From assembly GCA_026260175.1 (NCBI GenBank), contig JAKCWW010000016.1, positions 52,312 through 116,311 of the forward strand: DNA of 64,000 bases. The letters are read 5' to 3'. The notes beneath the pieces were generated by a model. The model was not told where the DNA came from. It made no database searches and worked only from the letters and a program-made list of their open reading frames with translations. Every line of letters starts with the position of its first letter. Position 1 is the stretch's first letter. This document shows, in pieces, positions 50,033 through 60,762 of this stretch. The stretch comes from Reticulitermes lucifugus (taxonomy: Eukaryota; Arthropoda; Insecta; Blattodea; Rhinotermitidae). Position numbers and translations under genes: made by a program.

Positions 50033-51205
50033 CACGATAAATTAAGGTCAGTTACAAAGTTATATTTTATCTGCACCTATGTACTTAGATAAATTTTAAA
50101 ATTACAATCATTATTTTTCTCATGAATGTACCAAAATTTAGTTCAGACCATTTTCACGTAACAGGGTAAACCATTGTCAGGTTTGCTTCATTCTTTTACG
50201 TGGTCAACATAAAGTACTTCAGATTAAGTTTAATCTTATTCCAAGATGGGTTATAACTGATCAGTATTGTCATAAATTTGCAAGGAGTATAGAAAGATTT
50301 TCAATAATAACTAACTAAACTCATGAAGAAATCCTTGAGAGGTCAGTACTTGCTTAGCTATTCAAGAAATTGCCCCAAATTGTGCAAAAACGTAACTACG
50401 GTGATTAATTTAAAGTGGATGAGATGGGCGGAAAGAAAAACTTGCACGGAAATGGTGAGAATTTCATGCTAAATTTTAAGTTGGAAACCTCAAAAACAAG
50501 ATATCTTGGTAGAACTAAGTAGAAGTGCACGATTATATTAAAACTGTTATTAGAGAAAACTGTATGAGGGTATAAGCTGAGTTTATTTGGTTCAAAACAG
50601 GGCCTGGGAACCCACTCTTGTGAAGGTATACATGAAGCTTCCATTCTTGTCAGAAATCGCAGTTTTCTTGACCAACTGATCTATTATCTCCTGAAGAAGT
50701 TATTCTGCTCAAAGGCGTTACGCCCTAAATGGCAACTCGAAATAGTGTAAACCCAGTGTCGGATATTTTACATTCAGGCCTACCTTTCCGTTTCGAAATA
50801 TCTGTAGCACAGATTATTACTGCTGTTTTCAAACTGGGAATCTAGTTTCAAAATAAGGAATTGCGAACATAATAAATAGGAATGATCATAATTAGGTTTG
50901 TGAACCAATGTTTAACGAGGCTTTATAAGAGGGAAATAATGAGCAAGGAATTGGGTTTTGAATTGAATTATTCCGAGTAAGACAAGGCATGAGGAACTTA
51001 AAACACCTTCAATCATTTCACCAGTTTGTAAGAAATATTTCTGCATAACTTTCTTTTTGATGGGTAAATATAGACGGTGAATTTGTTTCAATGTAACTTT
51101 GTAAACAAATGTTTAATATCAGTGCAACGTAAGACAAATTCTAATAGGCACGAGAATTCAACCGTCGCCAGTACTTCTTATCTATGTAATGAACTGTAAC
51201 TTAAC
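50033..51205. other. Start of lab intron 1, no gene seen
   Basis: AT-rich. A decayed hammerhead-like string lies at 50688-50740: CTGAAGA is present, CAAAG stands for GAAAC, and the stems are poor. Confidence 0.5.
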
Positions 51206-51217
51206 ACCCACCTGCCG
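51206..51217 (-). other. lab: lab intron 1 splice donor
   Basis: The minus strand reads CCGGCAG|GTGGGTG, with the last exon base at 51212 and the intron GT at 51211-51210. It lies directly after KRNVPKPA, close to where other insect lab genes are split between hexapeptide and homeodomain. In-frame read-through ends at TAA (51203-51201), which supports splicing here. Confidence 0.85.
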
Positions 51218-52388
51218 GTTTCGGGACGTTCCTCTTGACCTGCATCCACTTGTATGTAGGCACCGCCGTTGTGGATTGCTGTTGCTGCTGTTGTTGTGCC
51301 AGATGGTGGTGGTGATGGTGGTGTCCTGGATTCTGGTGATGCATATGATGGTGATGATGATGTAGTGGATGATGATGGAAATTCCCTGCACCTCCAGGTG
51401 TTGCCATCATTACAGTACCATTTCCCGCACCAACTGTCGTGCTAGCAGGATGCATTTGGTGTTGGTGCATCTCCGATAGCAACTGGTGGCAAGGTTCCTC
51501 TTTGTAATGGCGATGATGAATTGCATGGTAGTCTGCAGATATTGGAGGCGGACTCTGATGTTGCTGGACCAAAACTGGAGAGTACTGCGCTGCTTCGCCT
51601 GTGTCAGGAGATGTAGTAGAGTGATGCATATAATGACTTCCACTGACATTGTAACCCTCCTGCTGGTTCTGGTGGTGATGTGTGACGTGGTGCGATGGCA
51701 CTTCTTCCTGCTGATGCGCCCCTTGATGAACCATTTCTTCATGATGATGGTGATTTTTGGTAATGTAGTTGATTGTTGTTGGAGGATAGAGAGCTGGATG
51801 GTGGTCAGCCACATGAGATGGAGGTGTCATTGTGTTATGATGATGTGGGTGGTGATACGTTGTTTGGGTGTTCGGAGTACCATAGTCCAGGTTTGTGTAA
51901 CTTAGTCCGTTGTCAGAGGTGATAATAACGTTGTCTTCAAGTCTTTGTGAAGTGTCTTGTACATGGTGCAACGCCCCGGAGTTGGTATTGTAATAAGAAT
52001 CGGATGTCGGGCCGATGTTGTCGCTGGGTTGCGTTGCTGTAGGGGGAGGTGTACCTTGTTCATTGTTGCAGTTTTCATGGCTGTGTATGCCTTGACTGCT
52101 TGTGTTCGGTGACGGATTGTACGTGTCTGCTGACACCTGGGTAGTGTAATAGGAGGTCGGATGGTGGTGAAAGTGATGATCCGGCGGTGTTGTAGACGTT
52201 GCTGAAGCATAGGATGGCGCCATCTCAGATGAAGAAGTGTAATGATGAATAACCGAATTTCCGTGATGATGCAGGTGGTGATTGTTGTGGTGATTGTGGT
52301 GATTATTTGTTGGTCCGACTTGGTGGTAGCTGCTGAAGGTGTCAGTTGTGTTACACATCCCGTACATACCAATGTTCATCATCATCAT
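51212..52388 (-). CDS. lab: labial exon 1 (N-terminal part of Hox protein Labial)
   Basis: This is the first coding exon of the paralog-group-1 Hox transcription factor Labial, a nuclear DNA-binding protein that patterns the intercalary head segment and midgut in insects. The exon gives 392 codons plus one base. It starts MMMMNIGMYG, comparable in style to fly Lab, which also opens with Met-Met and an MYG. Residues 161-169 read GLSYTNLDY, a motif shared with fly Labial. His-rich runs lie at about 338-362 and a Gln run at 365-371. Residues 378-391 read TYKWMQVKRNVPKP, the Labial hexapeptide that contacts Exd/Pbx. After codon 392 the minus strand reads CAG|GTGGGT, a good splice donor, giving a phase-1 junction; read-through adds only GGC and a stop. 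The homeodomain is not in this exon and was not found in the window. Which of the first Mets is used is unclear; the first has A at -3. The compositional bias is normal for the family. Confidence 0.95.
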
Positions 52389-53400
52389 TTTTCCGACAGA
52401 AAACGTTTAAATTAGTTGCTTGATACGTAGAAATGTAGCAAGTGCCTGTGTTATTAGTTTGCCTACTGAAGTCCACATTATTTTTACTTAATTCATATAC
52501 AATCCATTATAAACAAACTTGTTTCTTTTTCAGTTCCAGCGTCTTTCTTGTATTATTCAGTGTACCGAAATTTGTAAATACTTCGTTTTCGGGGAAAAAT
52601 TCCTTTCTTCAGTGTCCCATAATTCACCGAATCTCTTGTTACACAACAATATTTTTAACGTGCTTATTTTACGTGAAATTGCCCACGTTGCAGGAAATGT
52701 CTCTTAATTTGTTGTACGGTGTTCGGTAACCTTATTCAGCAAATATTTACTGTGTTACAATGAAACGCATACGGTGATAATTATGAATAATTCATTCCAC
52801 GCTTTGCGCTGTTTTCAAAGTCCCATTGCATGCTAACGCTTGTCTGCCTGTTAGCACGCGCCGTTGGCTTAATTAAAGGAATCAATATTTGTTTTGAGTG
52901 CTCGGCCTAGAGTCTGTGACGAGTGACGGACCTAACAGTTCCATTTATTGTGATCAGTAGCTCTTATTTAAGAAACAAATGTCTGTGTGTGTTATCTGTG
53001 TTGCAAGAAAGTCGTTTATTCACCGTATCTGTTTATGATAAGACAATTCTTCACATATGTAAATTTCGAAAAAGCCAAATTTTCACACTCAATAACGCAC
53101 ACAAATGAGAGCTCAAATTTTTAAAATTCTGTGGAAATACATAGCTGGTTTGGTGTCTTATCTTCGAACAAGGCAGTTTCTTGCTTGCTGTGTACCTGTG
53201 AGCGTGTTGCGTGGTGTCTCACTTCGTTGTCACTGCACTTCTCACACTATAATTTCATAAGCTTGTATATGAAACTGGTCAAGGCGATTCACTTCAGCGC
53301 TGTGCGTGCACACTTACGGTAGTCACATAACTCATACTCGTTGTTTTGAACTAATCACTTACGTCACTTTACAACGCCACTGAAGCCCACAAAACTGTAA
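52389..53400 (-). promoter_or_regulatory. lab: lab 5' UTR and proximal upstream region
   Basis: There is no convincing ORF here. Directly upstream of the ATG the minus strand reads TCTGTCGGAAAA. AT-core homeodomain-type sites occur around 52778-52800 (ATAATTATGAATAATTC) and at 52868-52876 (TTAATTAAA). The transcription start is not obvious, so the split between 5' UTR and promoter cannot be drawn from sequence alone. Confidence 0.5.
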
Positions 53401-53460
53401 TAACATCATGCAGCGGGCAGCTGTTCTCTCTGTCTGGGCGATCGGTATGTGTTAGCCCAT

Positions 53461-53466
53461 TGACAG
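53461..53466 (+). promoter_or_regulatory. TGACAG Meis/Hth-type site
   Basis: Exact Homothorax/Meis consensus, 165 bp from the TGATGGATTG site. Hth sites accompany Hox/Exd sites in labial-class autoregulatory enhancers. A hexamer alone is weak evidence; the pairing gives it meaning. Confidence 0.4.
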
Positions 53467-53528
53467 CACGTTCTAGCCCGTGCGAGAGAGAAAAGAATGG
53501 TCCTGTGATTGTGATACAGCAAGGGGAA

Positions 53529-53549
53529 CTCTCTCTCGCTCTCTCTCTC
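53529..53549 (-). promoter_or_regulatory. GAGA-factor-type tract
   Basis: The plus strand carries a CTCTCT-rich run interrupted by one CG, so the minus (lab) strand reads GAGAGAGAG with one break. GAGA-factor (Trl) tracts are common in Hox promoters of flies. A shorter GAGAGAGAAAAG lies nearby at 53484-53495 on the plus strand. Confidence 0.5.
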
Positions 53550-53630
53550 CGTCACGTGATATAATGGTGGGTGGATCTCTGTAGCCAATCGGAAACCTCG
53601 TCTTGCACTATGAGATGTCCAGTGTCCACA

Positions 53631-53640
53631 TGATGGATTG
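53631..53640 (+). promoter_or_regulatory. TGATGGATTG, Labial/Exd-type composite site
   Basis: This is an exact match to the TGATNNATNN Hox/PBC composite form, with GG at the variable positions preferred by group-1 Hox proteins with Exd/Pbx. The same decamer, as I recall it, is the functional Lab/Exd site of the fly lab autoregulatory enhancer. It lies about 1.25 kb upstream of the lab ATG. Function is inferred from motif and position. Confidence 0.55.
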
Positions 53641-53650
53641 GTTGCTTTTT

Positions 53651-54165
53651 ACTTATTTTTCATTTCTTTCTTTTTTATCTTTTCAATCCTCGTCTGGAAA
53701 AAGTTGAGTACACAATAGAAAAGGTTTTCTCTTTTTTTATTCGGGAAATGCATGTGCCAGCTGATAGCACGGAAACCACTCCCCCTTCTTCTCCTTCTCT
53801 TCTTGACTTTATGCTTCCATTGTGATTTGAAACTGTGGAATTTTATGTGGGCTCTTTAAAATTTCGGGTCAGCGAAATCACCTGAAAGTAAATAAGAGAT
53901 AATAGTACATAATATAAAATTTATTATTATTGTGTAGAGATTATTATCGTCAGTCTTCCAAATATTTCTTACATGGCTTCGATGCGTGGCTTATTTTCGC
54001 TGGAAATTGCCAAGCATAGCTGGTATGCGTAGATACTACAAACTAACAGCGTATCAATCAAGACCCTCTTAAAACGCTGCGTATTTAACAGTGTACGCAC
54101 TGACAAATGAATCATTACGGACTAGCGGAACACAGTAAATTTGCAAATCACAACTACATTCTACT
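53651..54165. other. Upstream spacer, no gene seen
   Basis: Pyrimidine-rich around 53641-53830, then AT-rich. Nothing further. Confidence 0.5.
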
Positions 54166-54169
54166 TGAT

Positions 54170-54208
54170 TCCAACAAGTTTCGGCCAGGTGGCTATTATC
54201 ATGGAGAG
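54170..54208 (-). ncRNA. Decayed hammerhead-like motif
   Basis: The minus strand reads CATGATAATAGCCACCTGGC, then CGAAACTTGTTGGA. Stem II GCCA/TGGC, GAAA, stem III AC-TT-GT and the UCC/GGA closing stem are present, but the CTGANGA box is damaged. Confidence 0.35.
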
Positions 54209-57200
54209 CTTATTCCATTGGCCACCACAGATATTCAGCGGCTAATTATAGGCACATAGTCGTGTTTATTATGCAGACATTGCGCTTTTTAAAGTTTTGA
54301 AAATAAAGTGTGCGTTTTACTACTTGCCAATAATATCACTACTAGTTATATTGAACGTATAGTGATCTGGCTTCTACATTTGGCAGGAACCTTACTGGCC
54401 CTACGGCACTTCTATAAGAGGAGAAGAAATGTGGCAGATAGATACAGACCCATATATAAACACAGCTTTTCTATTTAAAACCCGGTGGAACGACGCCCTC
54501 TAACATATTAATATCGCGTCCATGTTGATATAAATGTTTGACCGCAATGCATTGTTACATCTTCTCAAGATAGTCTATAGGATAAAAGTCCCTGACCTAA
54601 GTAAAACTGTAGACTATAGACTTCTTGATTTTCGAAATTCCTAGGAACCCTACGTGTCCTAAAACACTGATCCTATATTAGGAACGTAATCACCTCTTCA
54701 GCATTATTTTGATACAACTTTACTTTACAACATACTGTTATATAGACTATATTTTAGTTTTAACTTTCATTCTATAATACTCCTACGTGCACATAAATGT
54801 GTCAAAGTTCGGGTATTCCCTGATGTTATTTCATGTAGATCTGCGTGTTAATGTCCACTGATGCAGAACAATTTACGAGGCAAATAAAATCTAGTTTTTT
54901 GTTGTAACTTTAGTGTATGTAGTTGGTCTGCAATGATTCATCGACCGTGTGAAATCTTGTACGCCAAATCTGCTCTCTGTAAAATACTCTTTGGTGTAGA
55001 CTGCAGTATAAAAGTTACACTATGTTATATCTGTGGTTAGCTAAGCACCACGCCACGGAGTGGAGATGTAGCTCCGAGTATTCTTAACTTCGGTACAGAT
55101 TGTGGTATAGCCTATATTTGTTACTATAATATGAAGTATTTTGTAGTGAAATTTAATTATAAAATGCATGAATTTGGAATTTAGCAGAATAATGCGTCTC
55201 TCATTTGTCCATAATGTTGCTATCAAATTACTGCCATGTAACACTAAATTATTATGTACTAGTTAAATCTCTGCGAGAGATGTTCTTAAAACACAGGTCT
55301 ATTGTAGTGCTTTGAGCTTCTGAGTAGGCTATATTAGGCATTATATTGTAGGTTGATCGTATAACGTAAGTTTTAAATTTAACTGAAATCTCTTTACCTC
55401 TAATATAAAATGTATCCCAACATCTGTCAGGAAAATATTCACGTTTTTCTCTCGGAGGAAATAATATATTTCGTAGCTTTGTGTCTCACTTCCTTTTCTT
55501 GCTTTTTATTAAGACTCCAATAACTTTATATCTCCATATTTGTGCTGTATTTATTTCCTCCTACTTTTTTCCATGCTCTTGTTATCCTTTTTTCACGCTT
55601 TCCTTAATCTGCCTTTAAAATGTTAGGTAAATATTGCTCAAAGGATTTTATAATTAGACAAAAAAGATGTTAACAGTAAAAATGAATGATAGGTAAGGAC
55701 TATTTGACAGTTAAACCCCTTTGTTAGATGTTGACAGTAACTATGTTCTGTGTGAGGATATTGCTTAAGACCACATCTTTTTCCTTAAGGTGTAACAAAC
55801 ATCGCAATGAAATACGATTTACATAAACCGGCTTTATGTATAATATTAACCTAATTCCACGTCTATAGAATTAGACCTACTGCATTTAACTACCGTACAG
55901 AATTACAGAAATTTAGCGATCTCTTAAGCAGCATGTTACGAGAACATATTGAACACTTAGTTTTTGTAGACCTTTCGTTACAGTTTCCTGACACGGCTGT
56001 GGACATTATGTTTTAATGATCCTACTGACTGGTATTACACCTATATTATTTTCAGTATATCATGGTTAAAATTTTAAATACGAACCTAATTTAGATGTGT
56101 TCAACTGCTGCTAAGTAAAATAACACACACTGTTCACTCTAACATTACCGAATTACGAACTTTTATACAACACTTAAACAAAATAGAACATGCATATTTA
56201 AAACAGTTCAGAACGAGAAAGGTGGATGAAGGTGTGACAGCTTCGAAGTGGATCTCGGCCAGGATACCGTATGTCCTTACTGTGCTCTTTCGTGGTTTCT
56301 TTAGTTTATCCATGAAGTTTGCCAGTATAGTACGTTGTTATGGGCCAGGACTTCAGCCTTCCACATCTTTTCTTATTCATTATTCACAAATGTCCATTCA
56401 TGGAACATTATAGGCATAGGTCTGACTCCTAACAGCCACGCCGTAAAACAAAGTAAGCGTACAGTTAAATATATAAATAAATAAATACTCAAAATGGGTG
56501 TTCACAGGTCTGCTTCATTTTGTACGAAGTTAGGAGGAAAAGATTCACGGAACTGAATACGCGTGCAAATATTGTGTTGCTATTCATCTTATCAAGATCT
56601 GCAACATTTAAATAATTCACTATTTATCAAGATGCATGTGATATTTATATGATAGTAAACCATTATTTAGTGTCCATGCTGATCTCAAGTTTTGTAGAAC
56701 TTAGCCGAAATTTATAATATGAACGTATGGCTTTACATAGAAAGTTCTTAAAATCTGTTTTGGCTGTTCCAAGAATCAAAGGAGGGGACGAGCAGCGGCA
56801 GTTTGTACTCACATGTAGGTTTTACACAAAGGAGGATTGAACACGCATAATTAAAAGGCAGTTCTGGAAGTTGGCACATTTTTGTTTGGTTAATCGTCCT
56901 AGTCACTGTCAGGAGACTCTCAGTTCCAGGAAGTGGTCGACATGGTGTTCGAGTGGATAAAAGTACTTAAACATTAGTAAATTACGGTGTATTTTATTTT
57001 CGTGCTGATTGTCGCTATATGGCTGTTGTTTCTTTAAAATAAAATATGAATTTCTTTAACACATAAAGCGATAACTTCATATTCAAAACATTTTCTGGGC
57101 CAGTCAGTGAAGAACGTGTCGCGGCTACAATGTAGTTAAAAGGTAAATATTTTGCAATAATATTCAGTATTTTATCTCAAATCATAAATGAAAAATATAT

Positions 57201-58585
57201 AAAATATATTGCTTGTCCCTTTCTGTTGGATAAGACCCGAAAGGAGCAGACTCTGAAGATTTTTGTAACTTAAATTATGGACTTAAGTACCACATGGTTT
57301 CGATAGAGCCTATGCATTATACCACTCTTTATTTATTGATACACACCTTTTTAAATTTTTTGTAATTCTTTACGAAGAACACTACTTCGATTAAAGTTAT
57401 AACAACAGAGGCTTTAAAAGGAGAGATGATTACGAAAGATTTGTTAATGAAATCATTTTGTTATAATTATTTTAGTTTAGATATAAAAATGATGGAAACA
57501 AGAATTATTGCTGTTTTTTCCTATGGCTTTTATTTCTTTGTTTTATGCGTGTAGGTTTTTTTGTGTAACGATTTTCTTGTTTATTCTTTTTTATATGTAT
57601 ATGCGTTTCTTGTGCATTACTGCTGATTTTGTAATTGGACATTCGGCTGTTGTCAGCAATTATTATTATTATCATCATCATCATCGTCGTCGTCGGTTTT
57701 AATTGTAATGGCGATAATGATGATACCTATGATGGCAGGTCTGATTGGTATTTGTATTTAATTATACTCTTAAGGTTATTTAAATTACCGTGCAAATTTA
57801 ATGAACTATTTTATAAAAAATGATCGGTCATCTTCACATCGGCACTGTAACATGCTAGACTTTTAATTTTATAATGTCCGGCGAGTTAAAGGAATAAGAA
57901 ACGGGATTTATTGTACACGTATTTACATAAGAAGGACGATTTTTCAAAAACGTAACGGGCCTGCTGCAAAATAGACTGTGTTAATGTGCAATTTATTGTT
58001 ATTACATTAAAAAAATCAAAAGTGTAAAGAACGTTAAACTTAGGCTATAACTAAGTATTCTTTCATTTTCTTATTTTAACAAGGAATATTTGGGCAAAAC
58101 AAACACTACGACAACAATGCAGCAAATAGGTCTACTTTATCTGCACAATTTTGTATCTTGGGTTAGTCATGTGCCCATAAACACTTATTGCTGTATGGAA
58201 GTTCTGAAGGTTCTTTTTAGAGAAAATTGGAATGGAAATCAAACGTGATTGTGACACAGTTGTTGAGTCCAACAAAGGACAATAAGCGTAAAAGAAAGCA
58301 CATATTTTTATCACAGTAGTAAAGAGGGCAGAAAATGTATGCGTGCTCCGAATTTGCGTGATGCATGAAGCATTTATTGCTATGGTCTTTGAACTGACCT
58401 TATTCCAAAGGGTATTTGTTTTCCTGTGAAGTTGTTCTTTCAGGAGAACTTCTGTAACACAACAGCAGAAAGGCTATAAAGTCCTCTTACGTAGGTTTAT
58501 TACACATTTATAATAATCGATTTACATATTCGTCAATAGATTTAGTATTCCTTGAAGATTCATATCTTCTGGAATGTTGCTCCGT
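54209..58585. other. Upstream Hox-cluster spacer, no gene seen
   Basis: AT-rich with simple repeats, including ATT/ATC/GTC triplets at 57658-57697. Only 60-70-codon frames; no recognisable gene. Confidence 0.5.
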
Positions 58586-58590
58586 GTCAT

Positions 58591-58645
58591 CTGGTAAATA
58601 GATACTGACGTTTCGGAGTAGCGTATGTAATGAGCTATTTACCAG
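58591..58645 (-). repeat. Perfect 11-bp stem with hammerhead-like loop
   Basis: CTGGTAAATAG (58591-58601) pairs perfectly with CTATTTACCAG (58635-58645). On the minus strand the loop reads CTCATTA (CTGATGA with two changes), then CCGAAACGTC, so the order stem I, core, GAAAC, cleavage C is kept. No good stem II. Confidence 0.5.
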
Positions 58646-59458
58646 TTGTCATGGCATAATACCCAGAATAAGTGTCTTCCTTAACACAGCAGTCAGAACT
58701 TCAAAAGTGGCGTATGATTTCTTGTAAGTCTTGTAGTACAGACGTAGAAGCTGAATGTGTAAATCCTGAAAAAACTACTATTGTACAAAATACCAATGCG
58801 AATCCTCTAACATCTACTGTCGCTACGTTAGGTGGAATTAAAGTATAAATAGTGCAAAGTATAAGCTCTAATTTTAGAAGTCTGAAGCAAAAGATATATA
58901 AATGATTATTAATAAAGCAGTGAGCAATCATTTTTTAATAAAACTCTGAATTAGGAAAATACATAATTGTAACCTGCATGAAGAGGCACCAGTTACGACA
59001 CTTTGCCGGGGCACCAGCTATTCTGAAATATATTTGTCGTAGTTACCTCAGTACTGTCAATCGAAAGACGATATATTGTCTTTAGTGTAGACCATAACCA
59101 CTTTTTCGTAGCTTATCCTTTCCCATTCACCATACGTAAAAACCCTCTCTAATTATACAGGGTAACTAAAGTAGATATAGTATCGTTGAAACCTAAAAAA
59201 AGCTCTGAGCAGAGTACTTCCAGAGAACGAGTCTTTAACACCGTCTTTATGGGAAACCAATTTAATACACTGCTCACAAGAGCTTATCCAGAGCCATTGG
59301 AATGCGGCCCTTACACACATCTTGTGTTATTATTTTCTACTTCAGTATTTTGCTATCATGAATATTAGGTCTCCCAATTTTTCTTTTCCTCTCGAAGTTT
59401 CAGACTAAATTTTAGTTTGCATTTTAAGTTAAGTAAGCGTTAGTGTGCTTTTTAAGGT
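58646..59458. other. Spacer, no gene seen
   Basis: Nothing supportable. Confidence 0.5.
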
Positions 59459-59628
59459 TTAATTGTTGAAACTACCGTCAAACACAATTATATTTATTAT
59501 ATAACAATATCCTGATAATAAATCTTTATAACCTGATAATGACCCTCTTGGTCCAAAACATGTAGCTGGACAGGTTATTGTTATACCATAAATATAGTTG
59601 TGTTTGTCGGTAGTTTTATCAATTAATC
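59459..59628. mobile_element. Short fold-back element with decayed hammerhead-like core
   Basis: Arms of about 42 bp, AAACTACCGTCAAACACAAT at 59469 onward and its reverse complement ending at 59616, with few mismatches; pairing extends outward through TTAATTG. Interior 59525-59578 reads CTGATAA, stem GACC/GGTC, AAAACATGTA, i.e. the hammerhead layout with two core changes. Confidence 0.75.
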
Positions 59629-60719
59629 GTTTATTAATTGACATCGGTTTGGAATACAATTATATCACCCCTCCCCCGGAACAAATTTCCAAAGTAGGTT
59701 AATACGTTTTTCGTTCACTAACTTGACAATTTTAATTGCTAATTAAAATCAGAGAATGTTTCCGAAGGCATATAGAAGTTTATGTTTATGGGAACGTAAT
59801 CAGCATTTTCCTACGTTTTGAACAACATAAAACTTTGGTAGTATTCAAATTTTTTTCGTTGATGAAATTGACTCTCAGTTTGCATTTTAATGTTTTGCCG
59901 GTTTTCGTTGAGCCACTTATCCTCATTAAATATCTACCTTGACATTATCATCCACGACCAAAGTGATAAGATAAAGGGTCTTAAGACTAAGGTTAATAGC
60001 TTTTGGAATCGGTATTGCAACTAAGTGTCGAAACTTTGGATAATATTGCTAATGTTTTCTTAAAACTTTGCGATTAATATGAGTAGGTTCATGTACACAA
60101 CTAATGAATCCACACTTCTCACTATCCAGTCGGTTCCGAAGGTAAATTAGCCGGGGCTTGAATCTGACCATTTACATCCATTAGAATATCGCGGCTAAAA
60201 TTCCGTAGGTTTTAAGTACGTGACGACGCCATAATTTCATTATACTGTGCTTACTGGTGACTGTAAGGCGCATTGTTAATTTACTCACACATTAAACTTG
60301 CACTTACACTCATCTTGATTACGGCGTGCCTGTGTAACAACCGTCGTTACGAACTTTGACTCGGCTTAGACTGTGAGTTACAGAGTGTCGCCTTCTGTTT
60401 CGCCTAGATGTCATATTCCAAACCTAATACCTTGTACTATCGTGTCTGTAACCTTATCAGCAACACAACTGTCGTCACAGTATAGTGAAGTTGTCAATAT
60501 GGAACATAACAGTAGCCCGCATATAAAAATAACCTAACAGACTTCATGCCATAAAATTCATATATCAAAGTATTATGCAGCATTGGTCTAGGCTCGGTAT
60601 GTATTAAGGGCGTTATTTTCGAAATTAAGACACGTACTTTTATACACTGAAAACTTAGCCCTATTTGATAAGTCACTTCAAACATTTCAAAAATCAACGT
60701 GTAAAGAATAGTTTTCACT
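59629..60719. other. Spacer, no gene seen
   Basis: Nothing supportable. Confidence 0.5.
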
Positions 60720-60762
60720 TTCTCTGAAGATGACCTTGAGAGGGTTGAAGCAATGTGGCCGT
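60720..60762 (+). ncRNA. Decayed hammerhead-like motif
   Basis: CTGAAGA (60724-60730), T, stem ACC/GGT, then GAAGCAATGTGGCC where GAAACAATGTNGCC would be expected. One core change in the GAAA box. Confidence 0.35.

Larger units (their letters stand above)
1..51211 (-). other. lab: Inferred 5' part of lab intron 1 (over 51 kb)
   Basis: No frame on the minus strand between the donor and the window start showed a homeodomain core (KIWFQNRRMK or its codons) by reading. If exon 2 is not a missed short exon, intron 1 is longer than 51 kb. The interval is filled with decayed LINEs, tRNA-derived SINEs, fold-back elements and a dead transposase, as expected of a long intron in a repeat-rich genome. 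The intron call is inference from the lab donor; no acceptor is visible. Confidence 0.6.
53401..53650 (-). promoter_or_regulatory. lab: Candidate lab promoter/enhancer block
   Basis: This block is richer in G+C than its flanks and packs several known site types into 250 bp, about 1.0-1.26 kb upstream of the lab start codon: TGACAG (53461-53466, Meis/Hth consensus), a CT/GA tract (53529-53549, GAGA-factor type), CACGTG (53553-53558, E-box), CCAAT (53584-53588) and TGATGGATTG (53631-53640, Hox/Exd composite). The sites are seen directly; their use in regulating lab is inference. Confidence 0.55.

Noticed and set aside
1-51200. Labial homeodomain exon
   Set aside because: Looked on the minus strand for codons of the KIWFQNRRMK core and flanking helix 3; no match found by reading. 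A short or very diverged exon cannot be fully excluded without a profile search.
51410-52372. Frames of 134, 139 and 156 codons overlapping lab exon 1
   Set aside because: They are readings of the CAC/CAT/CAG-rich lab exon in other frames or on the opposite strand.
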